Source: Ignavibacteriales bacterium
GTDB taxonomy: Bacteria; Bacteroidota; Ignavibacteria; Ignavibacteriales; Melioribacteraceae
Length of the DNA: 64,000 nt
Assembly: GCA_026390775.1 (NCBI GenBank)
Contig: JAPLFF010000007.1
Coordinates: 992,001-1,056,000, forward strand
Direction of reading: 5' to 3'
Part shown: positions 26,498 to 35,876 of the stretch, in pieces
How the letters are laid out: each line of letters starts with the position of its first letter
Position numbering within the stretch: position 1 is the stretch's first letter
Position numbers and translations under genes: made by a program
The notes under the pieces: generated by a model
What the model saw: only the letters and a program-made list of their open reading frames with translations
What the model was told of the DNA's origin: nothing
Database searches by the model: none

Positions 26498-28078
26498 CTA
26501 CTTTGGTAAACGAATAATAAATGTTGTTCCTTTATCCACCTGACTTCTAACTTTAATAAAACCTTTGTGCAAATCTACAATTTGTTTTACGCTTACAAGA
26601 CCAAACCCAGCGCCGCCCAGCGGTGTTCCAAATTGTTGAATTTTACTGAATTTTTGAAAAAGATTCGGCAAATCTTTTTCCGGAATTCCAACACCTGTAT
26701 CGCTAATAACTATTTCAATTTCCTTCCCGTAGTCCTGCAGTATTACTGTAATTCTTCCGCCAGCATTTGTGAATTTAACTGCATTAGATATTAAATTTCC
26801 AAAAACTTTTTTTAGACGGTCTTTATCAACGTTAATTTGTAATTCATGTTTAGGATATTCTTTTGAAAGTGTAATCTTTTTTTCTTTAATCTGATCTGAA
26901 AAATTAATTAAGGATTCATCCAGGACATTAACAATATTAATTAAGGATTTTTGTAATTCTTCCTCGCCGCTTTCCAGTTTAGAAAAATCAAGTACATCAT
27001 TAATTAATTTGCCTAAGCGTTTGCCTTCCATTAAAATAATATTACTGAATTCACGAATAGTTTCTTTGGGAAGATCCGGATCCGATAAAATTGTTTCTGC
27101 AAAACCAACTATTGATGCAAGCGGTGTTCGCAGTTCGTGCGATACATTTGAAATGAATTCGCTTTTTAATTTATTCACTTCTTCAAGAACAGTTATCTTA
27201 TGCTGGGCTCTTTCCCGTTCAATAGAAATTATACGATTAGCTTCAACTAATTTTGCATTGAGATCTTTTATTTTTTGTTCATCAAGTTTGCGGTTTGTAA
27301 TATTGCGTCCGATGCTTAACATACCGGAAACTTCTCCGTCGCTTAACATCGGCTTTGCGCTAAATTCAAATGTAATCCCCTTATCAAATCTGTCTAGAAA
27401 CATTGCTTCGAAAGTTGTAATTCCGTTTGAGTTTAATATTTCAGTAAATGCGGCGGCTATTTTAGGTTCATCTTCTTTATCAATGAATTCAAGAAAATGT
27501 CTGCCTATCATTTCATCGGGGGTATAACCAAGTGTAGTCGCGCCGTTTTTATTAACCATGCTGAAATAACCAAAACCGTTAAGAATAAAGATCAAATCAT
27601 CGGCAGTGTCAATCAGCGCTCTAAATCTTTCTTCAGAACCTTCTAGTTTCAGTAGTATTTGTTTCTCTTCGGTAATATCTTGAATTGCGCCAACTACGCG
27701 TACGGTTTTATTGTTTTTAATAATCGGAAATCCGGAGTGTCTGACCCAGTGCTCTTTGCCGAATCTATCTTTCATCCGGTATTCAACGGTTGACTCAATC
27801 CCATTATTAAGATTATTAATAAAACTTTTAAAATTGCTGAAATGTGCAGGATATATTGACCGCAATATTTGTGTTTTGTTCTTATAAATTTCTTCGGGCG
27901 AGAATCCGTATAAAGTTCTTACTGCATCTGTAATAAAATTATATTCTGTTCCTTCAGCATTAATTGAATAAAGAACTATATTAATAGAACTAACCGTCTC
28001 GCTAAAAAGCTGTCCGGTTTTATCTTTTAAAAGTTTTTCTTTTTCGGATGATTTTGTTTTACCGCTTCCGCGTTTCAT
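26498..28078 (-). CDS. cytoplasmic PAS-PAS sensor histidine kinase
   Basis: A 526-residue kinase without membrane helices: PAS/PAC 1 (about 25-140), PAS 2 (about 148-265), a coiled-coil segment (about 265-305), phosphoacceptor domain with His314 in ISNVSHELRTPLAS, and an ATPase domain (about 415-526; SNAVKFTNAGG, DTGVGIPEKD, GAGFGLVSVKQIV). The PAS domains suggest sensing of an intracellular signal such as redox or a small ligand. It is the first gene of the kinase-NtrC-STAS-PP2C group. Confidence 0.92.
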   Translation of the reverse strand: MKRGSGKTKSSEKEKLLKDKTGQLFSETVSSINIVLYSINAEGTEYNFITDAVRTLYGFSPEEIYKNKTQILRSIYPAHFSNFKSFINNLNNGIESTVEYRMKDRFGKEHWVRHSGFPIIKNNKTVRVVGAIQDITEEKQILLKLEGSEERFRALIDTADDLIFILNGFGYFSMVNKNGATTLGYTPDEMIGRHFLEFIDKEDEPKIAAAFTEILNSNGITTFEAMFLDRFDKGITFEFSAKPMLSDGEVSGMLSIGRNITNRKLDEQKIKDLNAKLVEANRIISIERERAQHKITVLEEVNKLKSEFISNVSHELRTPLASIVGFAETILSDPDLPKETIREFSNIILMEGKRLGKLINDVLDFSKLESGEEELQKSLINIVNVLDESLINFSDQIKEKKITLSKEYPKHELQINVDKDRLKKVFGNLISNAVKFTNAGGRITVILQDYGKEIEIVISDTGVGIPEKDLPNLFQKFSKIQQFGTPLGGAGFGLVSVKQIVDLHKGFIKVRSQVDKGTTFIIRLPK

Positions 28079-28162
28079 TCAACTATTCTTAATAAATTTT
28101 GTTGTAAGATAATAAATTCGTGTGAGGAAATATAGAGAATGCACTAATAGAATATCTTCTTT

Positions 28163-28412
28163 TTATAGTATTTGAACAAAAAGAAAAAGCAGAAACAAAG
28201 TTCCCGGGTTAAAAATTGTTTTTCCTCCGAATGAGTTTTTAAGCCTTCCGGCGTATCTTGAAAAAATTACAATGCTTATATCTCCAACCATCGCCGATAA
28301 ACCTATTGTTCTGCTCGGCACATGATTTTGTTCAAGCAGTATAATTGTAACCGGGGTAGCTAAACCCAATTCCTCCAGTGCCGATCAAGGCAAAAATAAA
28401 ATTATTCCGCAT
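28163..28412 (-). pseudogene. frameshifted small membrane protein (possible TSUP remnant)
   Basis: Starting at ATG 28412 the frame reads MRNNFIFALIGTGG, then breaks by one base; continuing in the shifted frame gives LGLATPVTIILLEQNHVPSR and IGLSAMVGDISIVIFSRYAG, ending at 28163. The joined sequence resembles the first helices of a TSUP transporter. The intact 68-codon frame (28163-28369) lacks the natural start. A genuine frameshift or an assembly error cannot be told apart here. Confidence 0.4.
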
Positions 28413-28485
28413 ATCTTTTAAAAAGTAATATTGTTAAATAATTTGGTTAAAATTAATTATACAACTTTTATTATTATTGTGATAG

Positions 28486-29709
28486 ATGGAAAAAGAAAAA
28501 ATCAAAAAACCTGAACTCCTGGCTCCTGCTGGTGATTGGATTATGCTAAATGTCGCAATAAATAGCGGGGCTGATTCAATTTATTTTGGATTGAAAAACC
28601 TAAGCATGCGCGCTGCCGCTAATAATTTCGATGTTTCCGAACTCCCTAAGATTGTTGAATTTTGCAATGAAAAAAATGTAAAGGCACATCTAACACTCAA
28701 CACAATTGTTTTTGAAAATGAATTAGAAGAACTTGATATAATTATTCCCGCAGCTAAGAAAGCCGGCGTGGAAATGATTATCTGTTGGGATATGTCTGTA
28801 ATACAAAAGTGTATTGATTATAAAATACCTTTTTGTGTTAGCACACAAGCATCTGTATCTAATTCTTCAACAGTAGCATTTTATGAGCGGCTAGGTGCCA
28901 AGCGGATTGTTCTTTCTCGCGAATGCACGCTTGATAAAATTAAAGAGATAAAAAGTAAAACCAATGTTGAAATTGAAGCCTTCGTTCATGGTGCAATGTG
29001 TATTGCTATTAGTGGAAGATGTTTTATGAGCCATGAAATTTTTGGTAAAAGCGCTAACCGGGGCGAGTGTCTTCAGCCATGCAGACGAGAATATGAAATA
29101 AAAGATGTGGATGAAAAATTTTCTTTAACACTCGGAGAAGATTATGTATTATCGCCAAAAGATTTATGCACAATTGATTTTATTGATAAACTCATAGAAG
29201 TGGGTATTGATGCATTCAAGATCGAAGGAAGAAAAAGGGCTCCCGAATATATAGAAAAAGCCGTATCAACATATCGAAAAGCAATAGATCGTTACTTTGA
29301 TGGAACTCTTACTCAAGAACATAAACTAGAATACCAAGAAGATTTAAAAAAAGTTTATAACCGCGGATTTTCTTCGGGTTTTTATTTCGGTCAGCCCGGT
29401 TCGGAAAGTTATACTAAAACTTTTGGGAGTATTGCTACTACAAGAAAAGTTTATATCGGAAGAGTTTTAAATTATTATAAGAAAAGTAAGATCGCATTTG
29501 TAAGATTAGAAGCTGATTCGTTGGCAATTGGAGATTTAATATATATAATCGGAAGTACCACCGGGGTCGTGGAATTAAAACTTAACAAAATTATTCAAGA
29601 TGATATCGAGTTAAATTCTGTTAATAAGGGAGGTGATTTTACTTTTGAATGTGAAGAATTGGTTCGTGCAAATGATAGAGTTTATAAAATAGTTTCTGTT
29701 GTTGAGTAA
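28486..29709 (+). CDS. U32-family protein (TrhP/YegQ-like tRNA hydroxylase)
   Basis: A 407-residue protein of the peptidase-U32 family in the TrhP/YegQ subgroup: LLAPAGDWIMLNVAINSGAD at the start and the Cys-rich signature GAMCIAISGRCFMSHE plus RGECLQPCRREYE, followed by SPKDLCTIDFIDKL and FKIEGRKRAPEY. In Escherichia coli the relative hydroxylates tRNA uridine 34 in a prephenate-dependent way; peptidase activity is unlikely. Stand-alone gene, divergent from the frameshifted remnant. Confidence 0.88.
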   Translation: MEKEKIKKPELLAPAGDWIMLNVAINSGADSIYFGLKNLSMRAAANNFDVSELPKIVEFCNEKNVKAHLTLNTIVFENELEELDIIIPAAKKAGVEMIICWDMSVIQKCIDYKIPFCVSTQASVSNSSTVAFYERLGAKRIVLSRECTLDKIKEIKSKTNVEIEAFVHGAMCIAISGRCFMSHEIFGKSANRGECLQPCRREYEIKDVDEKFSLTLGEDYVLSPKDLCTIDFIDKLIEVGIDAFKIEGRKRAPEYIEKAVSTYRKAIDRYFDGTLTQEHKLEYQEDLKKVYNRGFSSGFYFGQPGSESYTKTFGSIATTRKVYIGRVLNYYKKSKIAFVRLEADSLAIGDLIYIIGSTTGVVELKLNKIIQDDIELNSVNKGGDFTFECEELVRANDRVYKIVSVVE

Positions 29710-29711
29710 AA

Positions 29712-30077
29712 TTATTTCCAAGTTAACTTGGGTTTTCCACCTTCAAAACTATCAATAGCTTCGTCCAGCATAGGAAAAACTTTGAATACTTTATCCATTC
29801 GTGTTAAAACAAAAACTAATGAGGGCGTTTCTTTATTATAAACTAACCGTAAGTCGCCATTAATAGAATTAACTTTCTTGAGCAATGCAACCATCGAACC
29901 CAAAAAAGTTGAGTCAACATATTCACATACGCTTAGATCAATGATAATTTTGGTCGCACCCTCTGTAATAATTTCGCTAACAAATTCTTTAAACTTTACA
30001 GCTTTTGCAAGAGTAGCTCTATTCAAATAAACATGTATAACCGCAATTTCGCCAATTTTATCAGATTTAAAATCCAT
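29712..30077 (-). CDS. STAS-domain protein, paralogue of the 24.7 kb STAS gene
   Basis: A 121-residue STAS domain with YVDSTFLGSMVALLKKV at the phosphorylation loop, closely similar to the other STAS protein (YLDSTFLG). Both replace the usual DSSG by DSTF. No kinase or phosphatase gene is next to it, so it may be a second antagonist in the same partner-switch. It ends two bases from the end of the U32 gene. Confidence 0.86.
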   Translation of the reverse strand: MDFKSDKIGEIAVIHVYLNRATLAKAVKFKEFVSEIITEGATKIIIDLSVCEYVDSTFLGSMVALLKKVNSINGDLRLVYNKETPSLVFVLTRMDKVFKVFPMLDEAIDSFEGGKPKLTWK

Positions 30078-30644
30078 AGACTTTTTATATTATTAAAACT
30101 CATTTCGGGTAGTCAATATATGAATTCTAACTTTAATAGAAAACAAATTTACACTGGTGAGAGCATTGGGTTTTTTAACTAATTAAAAATCTAATATGTG
30201 ATTTGGGTAATACGGATTATGAACTATTTATAAACACATAATGATCTACTTGATTACTATGGAGTAAATCCATTCTTGATGATTCGATAGTAATAAATAG
30301 ATCTGTGATAATCAGTAATTGGAATCAACTGAACTTAATGATTTACAGATTAAGTTTTGTAGTAGTGGTTTAAAAAGGAAAGGCGAAGGACGCCTTTTAA
30401 ACTTTTACCCTTCGCCAATCTTAAGGACGGAGCCTTATTGTGTGTGTGCATAAATAGAGTCAAGTTGAATGCCAAGAAAATAATGACAGAATTTGAATGA
30501 TACGATAACCAAATAGCTAAATTTTGCTGTTTTATAGCTTTTTTAACGATTAATTTATGATTCTATATGAAAGAAATATGCTAATGAATTTATGGGGGCG
30601 AATAATATTCGCAACTCGCGAAAATTATGCCTTATAAAAAAGCA
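30078..30644. other. 567-base gene-free region with nested hairpins
   Basis: No gene-length ORF with a ribosome site. It contains overlapping hairpins (30379-30436; see findings). AT-rich apart from that GC-richer island. No CRISPR or tRNA signature. Confidence 0.45.
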
Positions 30645-31466
30645 TTATAGAGGAACTCTAATATTTATTTGTAATGTGCTTAACGGGGAAGATGTAAAGT
30701 TAAAATTATTTAATTGGGAAAGTTTGCTGTTAGAATCATGTTCACCATTTGAGAAAAATAGTAAATCAATCTGACTGTATAACCAAACAACTGCATATGA
30801 AATAATTAGTACATTTCTGATTTTATAAAATTTATTATAATCATCATACTTTTGTTGAATTAATAATTTATCTGTTTCATTCAAATAAGCATCTTCTTTC
30901 TTTTGAGTATTCAGCACTAAATAAATCATAGCACCTAAGCTTAAAGTTGAAACAGATGTTGTAAACCATCCTTTTGTGTTGTTTCCAATATAGAATTGCC
31001 CAAGTCCGGGAAGTAATATATTCTGCACAACCGCACTTTTCATTGTACTTAGATCTATAATTTTTATTTCCGGTTTTGTTTGTGTTGAATCTTGCGTTTG
31101 TACTACGTCAGGATGCTGGCGCAAATATTCGGTTTTCACTTCGTTAAAAATCGATATTAATTTCGGAGATATATTTGATAGGTCTGGCGTGTAATTTTTT
31201 TTGATCAATAAAATATTTTCAAAACTTTTTCTTGTTGATAATTCATCACCGTTCGAATAAAATATGTTTGCCCTCATTATATAAACATCTATCGCTAATG
31301 AATCGGATAATCCGCCCTGCTGCTGCAGTTGATCTGAAAGTATAATCACATCTTCGTACTTGAATTTTTCATATAACTGTTTAACTTTTTGATAGGATAC
31401 ACCCTGTGCGAAAGAATATGATGCCCCAATTAACAGAATTATAATAAATAATTTTTTTTTCATCAT
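30645..31466 (-). CDS. DUF5683-type membrane protein
   Basis: A 273-residue protein with a signal sequence (IIILLIGASYSFAQ), a helical repeat-like N-terminal region (KVKQLYEKFKYEDVIILSDQL; TPDLSNISPKLISIFNEV), then a DUF5683-like part starting with LLPGLGQFYIGNNTKGW and two or three helices. It overlaps the Kelch gene by four bases, making it the last gene of the five-gene operon. Function unknown. Confidence 0.75.
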   Translation of the reverse strand: MMKKKLFIIILLIGASYSFAQGVSYQKVKQLYEKFKYEDVIILSDQLQQQGGLSDSLAIDVYIMRANIFYSNGDELSTRKSFENILLIKKNYTPDLSNISPKLISIFNEVKTEYLRQHPDVVQTQDSTQTKPEIKIIDLSTMKSAVVQNILLPGLGQFYIGNNTKGWFTTSVSTLSLGAMIYLVLNTQKKEDAYLNETDKLLIQQKYDDYNKFYKIRNVLIISYAVVWLYSQIDLLFFSNGEHDSNSKLSQLNNFNFTSSPLSTLQINIRVPL

Positions 31467-32737
31467 TTAAGAAGAAGCATTTTTTTAGTTAAGGAATAAC
31501 TGCCCGCTGTTAAACGATAAAAATAAATCCCTGAAGGCAATTGAGAGTTTAGGACTGAGAATCGAGTATTATATACTCCTGACTGTTGATATTCATTTAC
31601 AAGAGTTTCTATTTCTCTACCGATCATATCATAAACCTTCAATGTAACAAAACTTCCCTTCGCTAACTGATAACTAATAACAGTTTCTGGATTAAAAGGA
31701 TTCGGATAATTTTGATTAAGTTGAAATTCATTGGGCATAGATAAATTTGATACAACATCAGTAATGTTTTCTGAGATTTCTACATAAGGAACAACTTTTC
31801 CGCTCGCATCTTTTCCGCCAAACACCGCTACTGTTCCCTTATAATTAACAGCCATTAAATTTGTTCTTGAATAATTTAAGGGAGTAGATGAAACTATGTT
31901 TAAGGATCCATCAGGTAAAATAGTAACTTCTTCAACTGAGTTAAGTGCTATATTTGTTTCATTATATCCGCCAATAATAAACCCTTTCTGACTTATTGGG
32001 TTATATACGGCGGCGGCACCTGCTCTTGCCTCAATCAATTTTTGTGTCGAATCGGAAAAAGTTCGTAACGGTATATTAAATTTTCTGATTGATCTGTTTA
32101 CTCCATTAAATACTCCGCCGAAAATATAAATGTTGTCTCCTACAATGAACGACATATGCTGCCGTGGTTTATCCTTTGAGGAATTAATCTTGGCAATACC
32201 AGTATCCTTTTTTGTTATCAAATTATATTCAACAATGTATGGAAAATCTGAAGAACTGCCGGCATTTAATGAATCACCACCAATAATATAAAACTTATCA
32301 CCAAGAATATGTCCGGTGGATAATGATCTTCCAAAATTAGATTTGTGATCAAAAACGATCGCTGGCGATGTTGTAAGCTTAAAGTCCCATGATTCAATTG
32401 AGTATTTATCAGTAGATGTTTCAACAACTCCGCCGTAATACATAATATTATTTTTCCAGATACCGGCAACAAAATCTTTTCTGATTTGCTGCATGTTGCC
32501 CACTATTCGCCATGTATTCTGAAATACATCATACTCCTGAATCCAATCAACTTCGCGCTGAAGTGATTCAGAATATCCGCCAAGTATATAAATCTTGTTA
32601 CTAAGAGAAGCAATATCATAAACTACTTGACCGCCGTATACCGGATACGGCATAGTACCGGTGATTTTCCATTTTAATTGAGCGTGAACCGGATAAAACA
32701 GAAACAGCAATAATGATATGGTTAATAATTTTTTCAT
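31463..32737 (-). CDS. Kelch-repeat protein with T9SS sorting tail
   Basis: A 424-residue secreted protein: signal peptide (LLTISLLLFLFYPVHAQ), five or six Kelch-type beta-propeller blades (NKIYILGGYSE, NNIMYYGGVVE, DKFYIIGGDSL, DNIYIFGGVFN, KGFIIGGYNE, TVAVFGGKD), then a type IX secretion sorting domain (about 340-424) opening with NQNYPNPFNPETVISYQL. It should cross the outer membrane by T9SS and be exposed outside. Coupled by overlap to the DUF5683 gene and 10 bases after the kinase gene. Confidence 0.9.
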   Translation of the reverse strand: MKKLLTISLLLFLFYPVHAQLKWKITGTMPYPVYGGQVVYDIASLSNKIYILGGYSESLQREVDWIQEYDVFQNTWRIVGNMQQIRKDFVAGIWKNNIMYYGGVVETSTDKYSIESWDFKLTTSPAIVFDHKSNFGRSLSTGHILGDKFYIIGGDSLNAGSSSDFPYIVEYNLITKKDTGIAKINSSKDKPRQHMSFIVGDNIYIFGGVFNGVNRSIRKFNIPLRTFSDSTQKLIEARAGAAAVYNPISQKGFIIGGYNETNIALNSVEEVTILPDGSLNIVSSTPLNYSRTNLMAVNYKGTVAVFGGKDASGKVVPYVEISENITDVVSNLSMPNEFQLNQNYPNPFNPETVISYQLAKGSFVTLKVYDMIGREIETLVNEYQQSGVYNTRFSVLNSQLPSGIYFYRLTAGSYSLTKKMLLLK

Positions 32738-32746
32738 TGTATAAAA

Positions 32747-34345
32747 TTATTTATTTCTAAATCTAAATTGAAGTCTCAGCGTATCTTTTGCTTTAATAGT
32801 AAACGATGTATCAATATCCTGAAAGTTAGAATTTTTAATTGTCAATGTAATTGGACCCGGCGTAACTTTTATCAAATCACTTTTTTTCATAGGTACTTGT
32901 GTTTTATAATTTCCGTTAATATAGATATCTCCAACTAACGGATAAACTGCACAATTAATAAATCCCAAAGTTTCCGTTTCGAGATTAACATAAACCTTTG
33001 TTATACTATCAACTTCAACCTTTACGGTTTTATAAAAAGGGGGATAATTGGGATGTATAAACTTAATTATGAATTCTCCTGTTTTCATTGGGATTACTCT
33101 CTTAAACGGAGTTTTATCATAACTCTCCCCGTTAATGAAGACCTCAACATTGGTCGGAAATGTTTTAATATCGAGAGAACCGGTACCCATTGAATTACTG
33201 GGGTTTAAATTTGGATTCGTTTTTTGATTTTCTGTTGATGCTTGATCTTTATTATCAACAAGTGGCTCTTTCAATTTATTAAGATCAACCGGATTATTTG
33301 TTTGATCTTTCTGCTGATTTGAAATATTGTTTTGAATCGCGGAATCATTTTTAAGTTGAGCCGAGTCTTTCCCAAATGGAACTTGAGAAGAGTTTTGTTT
33401 TTGTCCATTGATTATTAGTACAACAACAATCCCGATAACTACAAGAGCAATTGCTGCAAGAAAAATCCACGCAAGTTTTGATTTTCTTCCTTCAGTATCT
33501 ATATTATTAACTACTATTGTTGGCTGATCCACTTGTATATTTAACTCTTCTAAAATCTCTCCGGCGGATTCATACCGTTGATTTATATTTTTCTTAAGTA
33601 AAACAAGAAGTATCTCTCTTATATTTTCCTGAACACCGGAAAGTTTTTCTTCGAGAGTAGTTTCATCATAACTGTTAATTTCATTGAGGGTAAGGCTAAC
33701 ATTTTCTTTTAAGAATGGGTTTTGCCCCGTAAACAATTCCGCAAGAACAACTCCCAAAGAGAATAGATCGCTTTGCGCTGTAAGTTTTGAACCTCGTATT
33801 TGTTCTGGGCTCATATAACTTGGAGTGCCTACAATTGAATATGGATTGGTTACATAATTATCCTCAGCGGAAAGCGCCAGACCAAAATCACCTAATTTTA
33901 CGTTGAGGTTTTTATCAATAAAAATGTTTTCCGGCTTTATGTCTCGGTGTATAATTTGATTAGCGTGCGCGTAATCCAATCCCTTAAGAAGCTGAATCAT
34001 TAAATGTTCTTTTTGTTCTTGAGTAAGAGTTTTTGTTTTGAAAACATTTCGAAGTGATTCGCCTTCAATATATTCAAATGAGATGTAGAAAAACTCTTTG
34101 CTAAGTCCAAAGTCTAGAACTTTGATAATATTCGGATGATCGAGCTTTGCTAATATTTTTGCTTCGCGTTTAAATCTTTCAACAAGTGATGGATCGTGAA
34201 TTTTTTGTGTATTAAGAACTTTAAGAATAATTTTTTTATTGAGATAAATATGATTGGCGAGAAATACCGCTGCGTGTTCGTCTTTCTTTAACACTTCAAT
34301 AATTTGGAACTTCTCGAATAATATTTCAGCAGAGAGTGCGGACAT
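32747..34345 (-). CDS. Ser/Thr protein kinase with PEGA domains
   Basis: A 532-residue membrane kinase: catalytic domain (about 12-270; ATP-site Lys42, HRDIKPEN at 133-140, DFG at 153-155, GTPSYMSPEQ), one membrane helix (about 291-313), a Ser/Asn/Gln-rich linker (about 315-390), and two PEGA-type beta domains outside (about 393-460 and 461-532; EVFINGESYDKTPFKR and IYINGNYKTQVPMKK). The glycine loop is unusual (KKDEHAAVF, no GxGxxG). It starts 1 base after the sigma-54 activator gene. Confidence 0.93.
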   Translation of the reverse strand: MSALSAEILFEKFQIIEVLKKDEHAAVFLANHIYLNKKIILKVLNTQKIHDPSLVERFKREAKILAKLDHPNIIKVLDFGLSKEFFYISFEYIEGESLRNVFKTKTLTQEQKEHLMIQLLKGLDYAHANQIIHRDIKPENIFIDKNLNVKLGDFGLALSAEDNYVTNPYSIVGTPSYMSPEQIRGSKLTAQSDLFSLGVVLAELFTGQNPFLKENVSLTLNEINSYDETTLEEKLSGVQENIREILLVLLKKNINQRYESAGEILEELNIQVDQPTIVVNNIDTEGRKSKLAWIFLAAIALVVIGIVVVLIINGQKQNSSQVPFGKDSAQLKNDSAIQNNISNQQKDQTNNPVDLNKLKEPLVDNKDQASTENQKTNPNLNPSNSMGTGSLDIKTFPTNVEVFINGESYDKTPFKRVIPMKTGEFIIKFIHPNYPPFYKTVKVEVDSITKVYVNLETETLGFINCAVYPLVGDIYINGNYKTQVPMKKSDLIKVTPGPITLTIKNSNFQDIDTSFTIKAKDTLRLQFRFRNK

Positions 34346-34346
34346 T

Positions 34347-35861
34347 CTACTGTTCTCCCATTTCTTTCATTTTGAGTTGTATCCATCTGACGGAAACATC
34401 AAGTGATTTAGCCGTAAGTGTTTTGTTCCCGTTTAACTCTTCCAAACGTTTTTTCAATAGCAGCATTTCAAATTCTTGTAAAGTGCCTTGAAAATTTTCT
34501 GTGACTGCTGCAAGTATAATATGTTCCGCTGTATCTTCAAGTATAATATGTTCCGCGTGTAATTTATTTCCGTCGCAAAGAATAAGTGCACGTTGAATTA
34601 CATTTATTAATTGTCTAATGTTCCCGGGCCAATAATAGTTTTCTAATTTTTTAATAGCTTCTGAATCTATCGCCATATCTTTTTTGCCCATCTTCTTAAT
34701 AAAATAGCTAACAAGTAAAGAAATATCAGTTCTTCGCTCTCGTAATGGTGGAATGCGAATTGGAAAAACATTTAATCTGTAAAACAAATCTTCGCGGAAC
34801 GCACCTTCCTTTACGAGTGCTTGTAAATCTTTGTTTGTCGCGGTTATTATTCGAACATTAATTTTCCTTACTTTAACATCTCCAAGCCGAATGATCTCTC
34901 TATTTTCAAGGACACGCAATAATTTTGCTTGAAGCGCCGTGGAAATATCCGCAATTTCATCTAAGAAAAATGTTCCACCTTCTGCGGCTTCAAGTAATCC
35001 CTGCTTATCACTATTGGCACCGGTAAACGCGCCTTTTTTGTATCCGAACAATTCACTTTCTAGAAGATTGTCGGGAATTGATCCACAGAACTGAGCAAGG
35101 AACGGTTTATCTTTTCTCTTGCTCAATTCATGAATTGCTTGTGCCGCAATTTCTTTTCCCGTTCCGCTCTCACCTGTAATTAACACTGTTGTGTCAGTCA
35201 GTGCTACTTTATAAAGAATTTGCGAGAGGGTATTCATAACGGGGCTATCACCGATCATGTCCGGGATTTCAAAATATGACTGCAATCTGTTGGTAAGAAT
35301 TTGATTCTCTTTTTCTAATTCTTCCAGTCTAATTATCCGATCTAGCGCAAGCGAAACTAAGTTTGAGAAGAAGCTTAAGAATAAAAGATTTTCTTCAGTA
35401 AACTCACGGCGATCAAGCTGGCTATCGGCAACAATTACTCCCCACACCTTTTCGTCGCGGACAATTGGAACGCCAATTACAGATTTGATCCGTTGAATTT
35501 GCACGCTCTCAAATTGTGAAAGGTGCGGATCGCTCATTACATCATGATAGAGAAGCGGTTTCTTTTCTTTGATTACTTTTTGCAAAATTCCTGAAGAAAA
35601 TTCATGAAGATCAGTAATGCTCTCATTCGAAATTTTTCTCGCGGTGATTATAGAAAAGCTGTCATTTATTTCATCATACTTCACAAATAATCCGCGCTCC
35701 GCATTAATAATATTTATCACAATATCAATTGCGTCTTCAATCAATAATTCTTGTTTGGTCGCTGAATTAAGAATTTGGCTGAATTCATAAAGAGATTCGA
35801 ATTCATCCTTCGATAAATTCTTAATATGATTAATATTATTTGTAAAAAAAGTTGTCATCAA
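34347..35861 (-). CDS. GAF-domain sigma-54-dependent transcription activator
   Basis: A 504-residue activator without a receiver: GAF domain (about 25-180), AAA+ (about 205-430; [14 protein letters not shown]) and a C-terminal Fis-type DNA-binding segment ([19 protein letters not shown]). GAF domains usually bind a small ligand or serve as a docking surface. No histidine kinase adjoins, but the very next gene is a Ser/Thr kinase, so the kinase is a possible input. Likely drives sigma-54 promoters, perhaps its own operon. Confidence 0.92.
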   Translation of the reverse strand: MMTTFFTNNINHIKNLSKDEFESLYEFSQILNSATKQELLIEDAIDIVINIINAERGLFVKYDEINDSFSIITARKISNESITDLHEFSSGILQKVIKEKKPLLYHDVMSDPHLSQFESVQIQRIKSVIGVPIVRDEKVWGVIVADSQLDRREFTEENLLFLSFFSNLVSLALDRIIRLEELEKENQILTNRLQSYFEIPDMIGDSPVMNTLSQILYKVALTDTTVLITGESGTGKEIAAQAIHELSKRKDKPFLAQFCGSIPDNLLESELFGYKKGAFTGANSDKQGLLEAAEGGTFFLDEIADISTALQAKLLRVLENREIIRLGDVKVRKINVRIITATNKDLQALVKEGAFREDLFYRLNVFPIRIPPLRERRTDISLLVSYFIKKMGKKDMAIDSEAIKKLENYYWPGNIRQLINVIQRALILCDGNKLHAEHIILEDTAEHIILAAVTENFQGTLQEFEMLLLKKRLEELNGNKTLTAKSLDVSVRWIQLKMKEMGEQ

Positions 35862-35876
35862 TTTCTAAAAAACTCT

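Noticed and set aside
30592-30774. Short plus-strand frame near 30.6 kb
   Set aside because: Most of it overlaps the DUF5683 gene on the other strand and shows no conserved feature.
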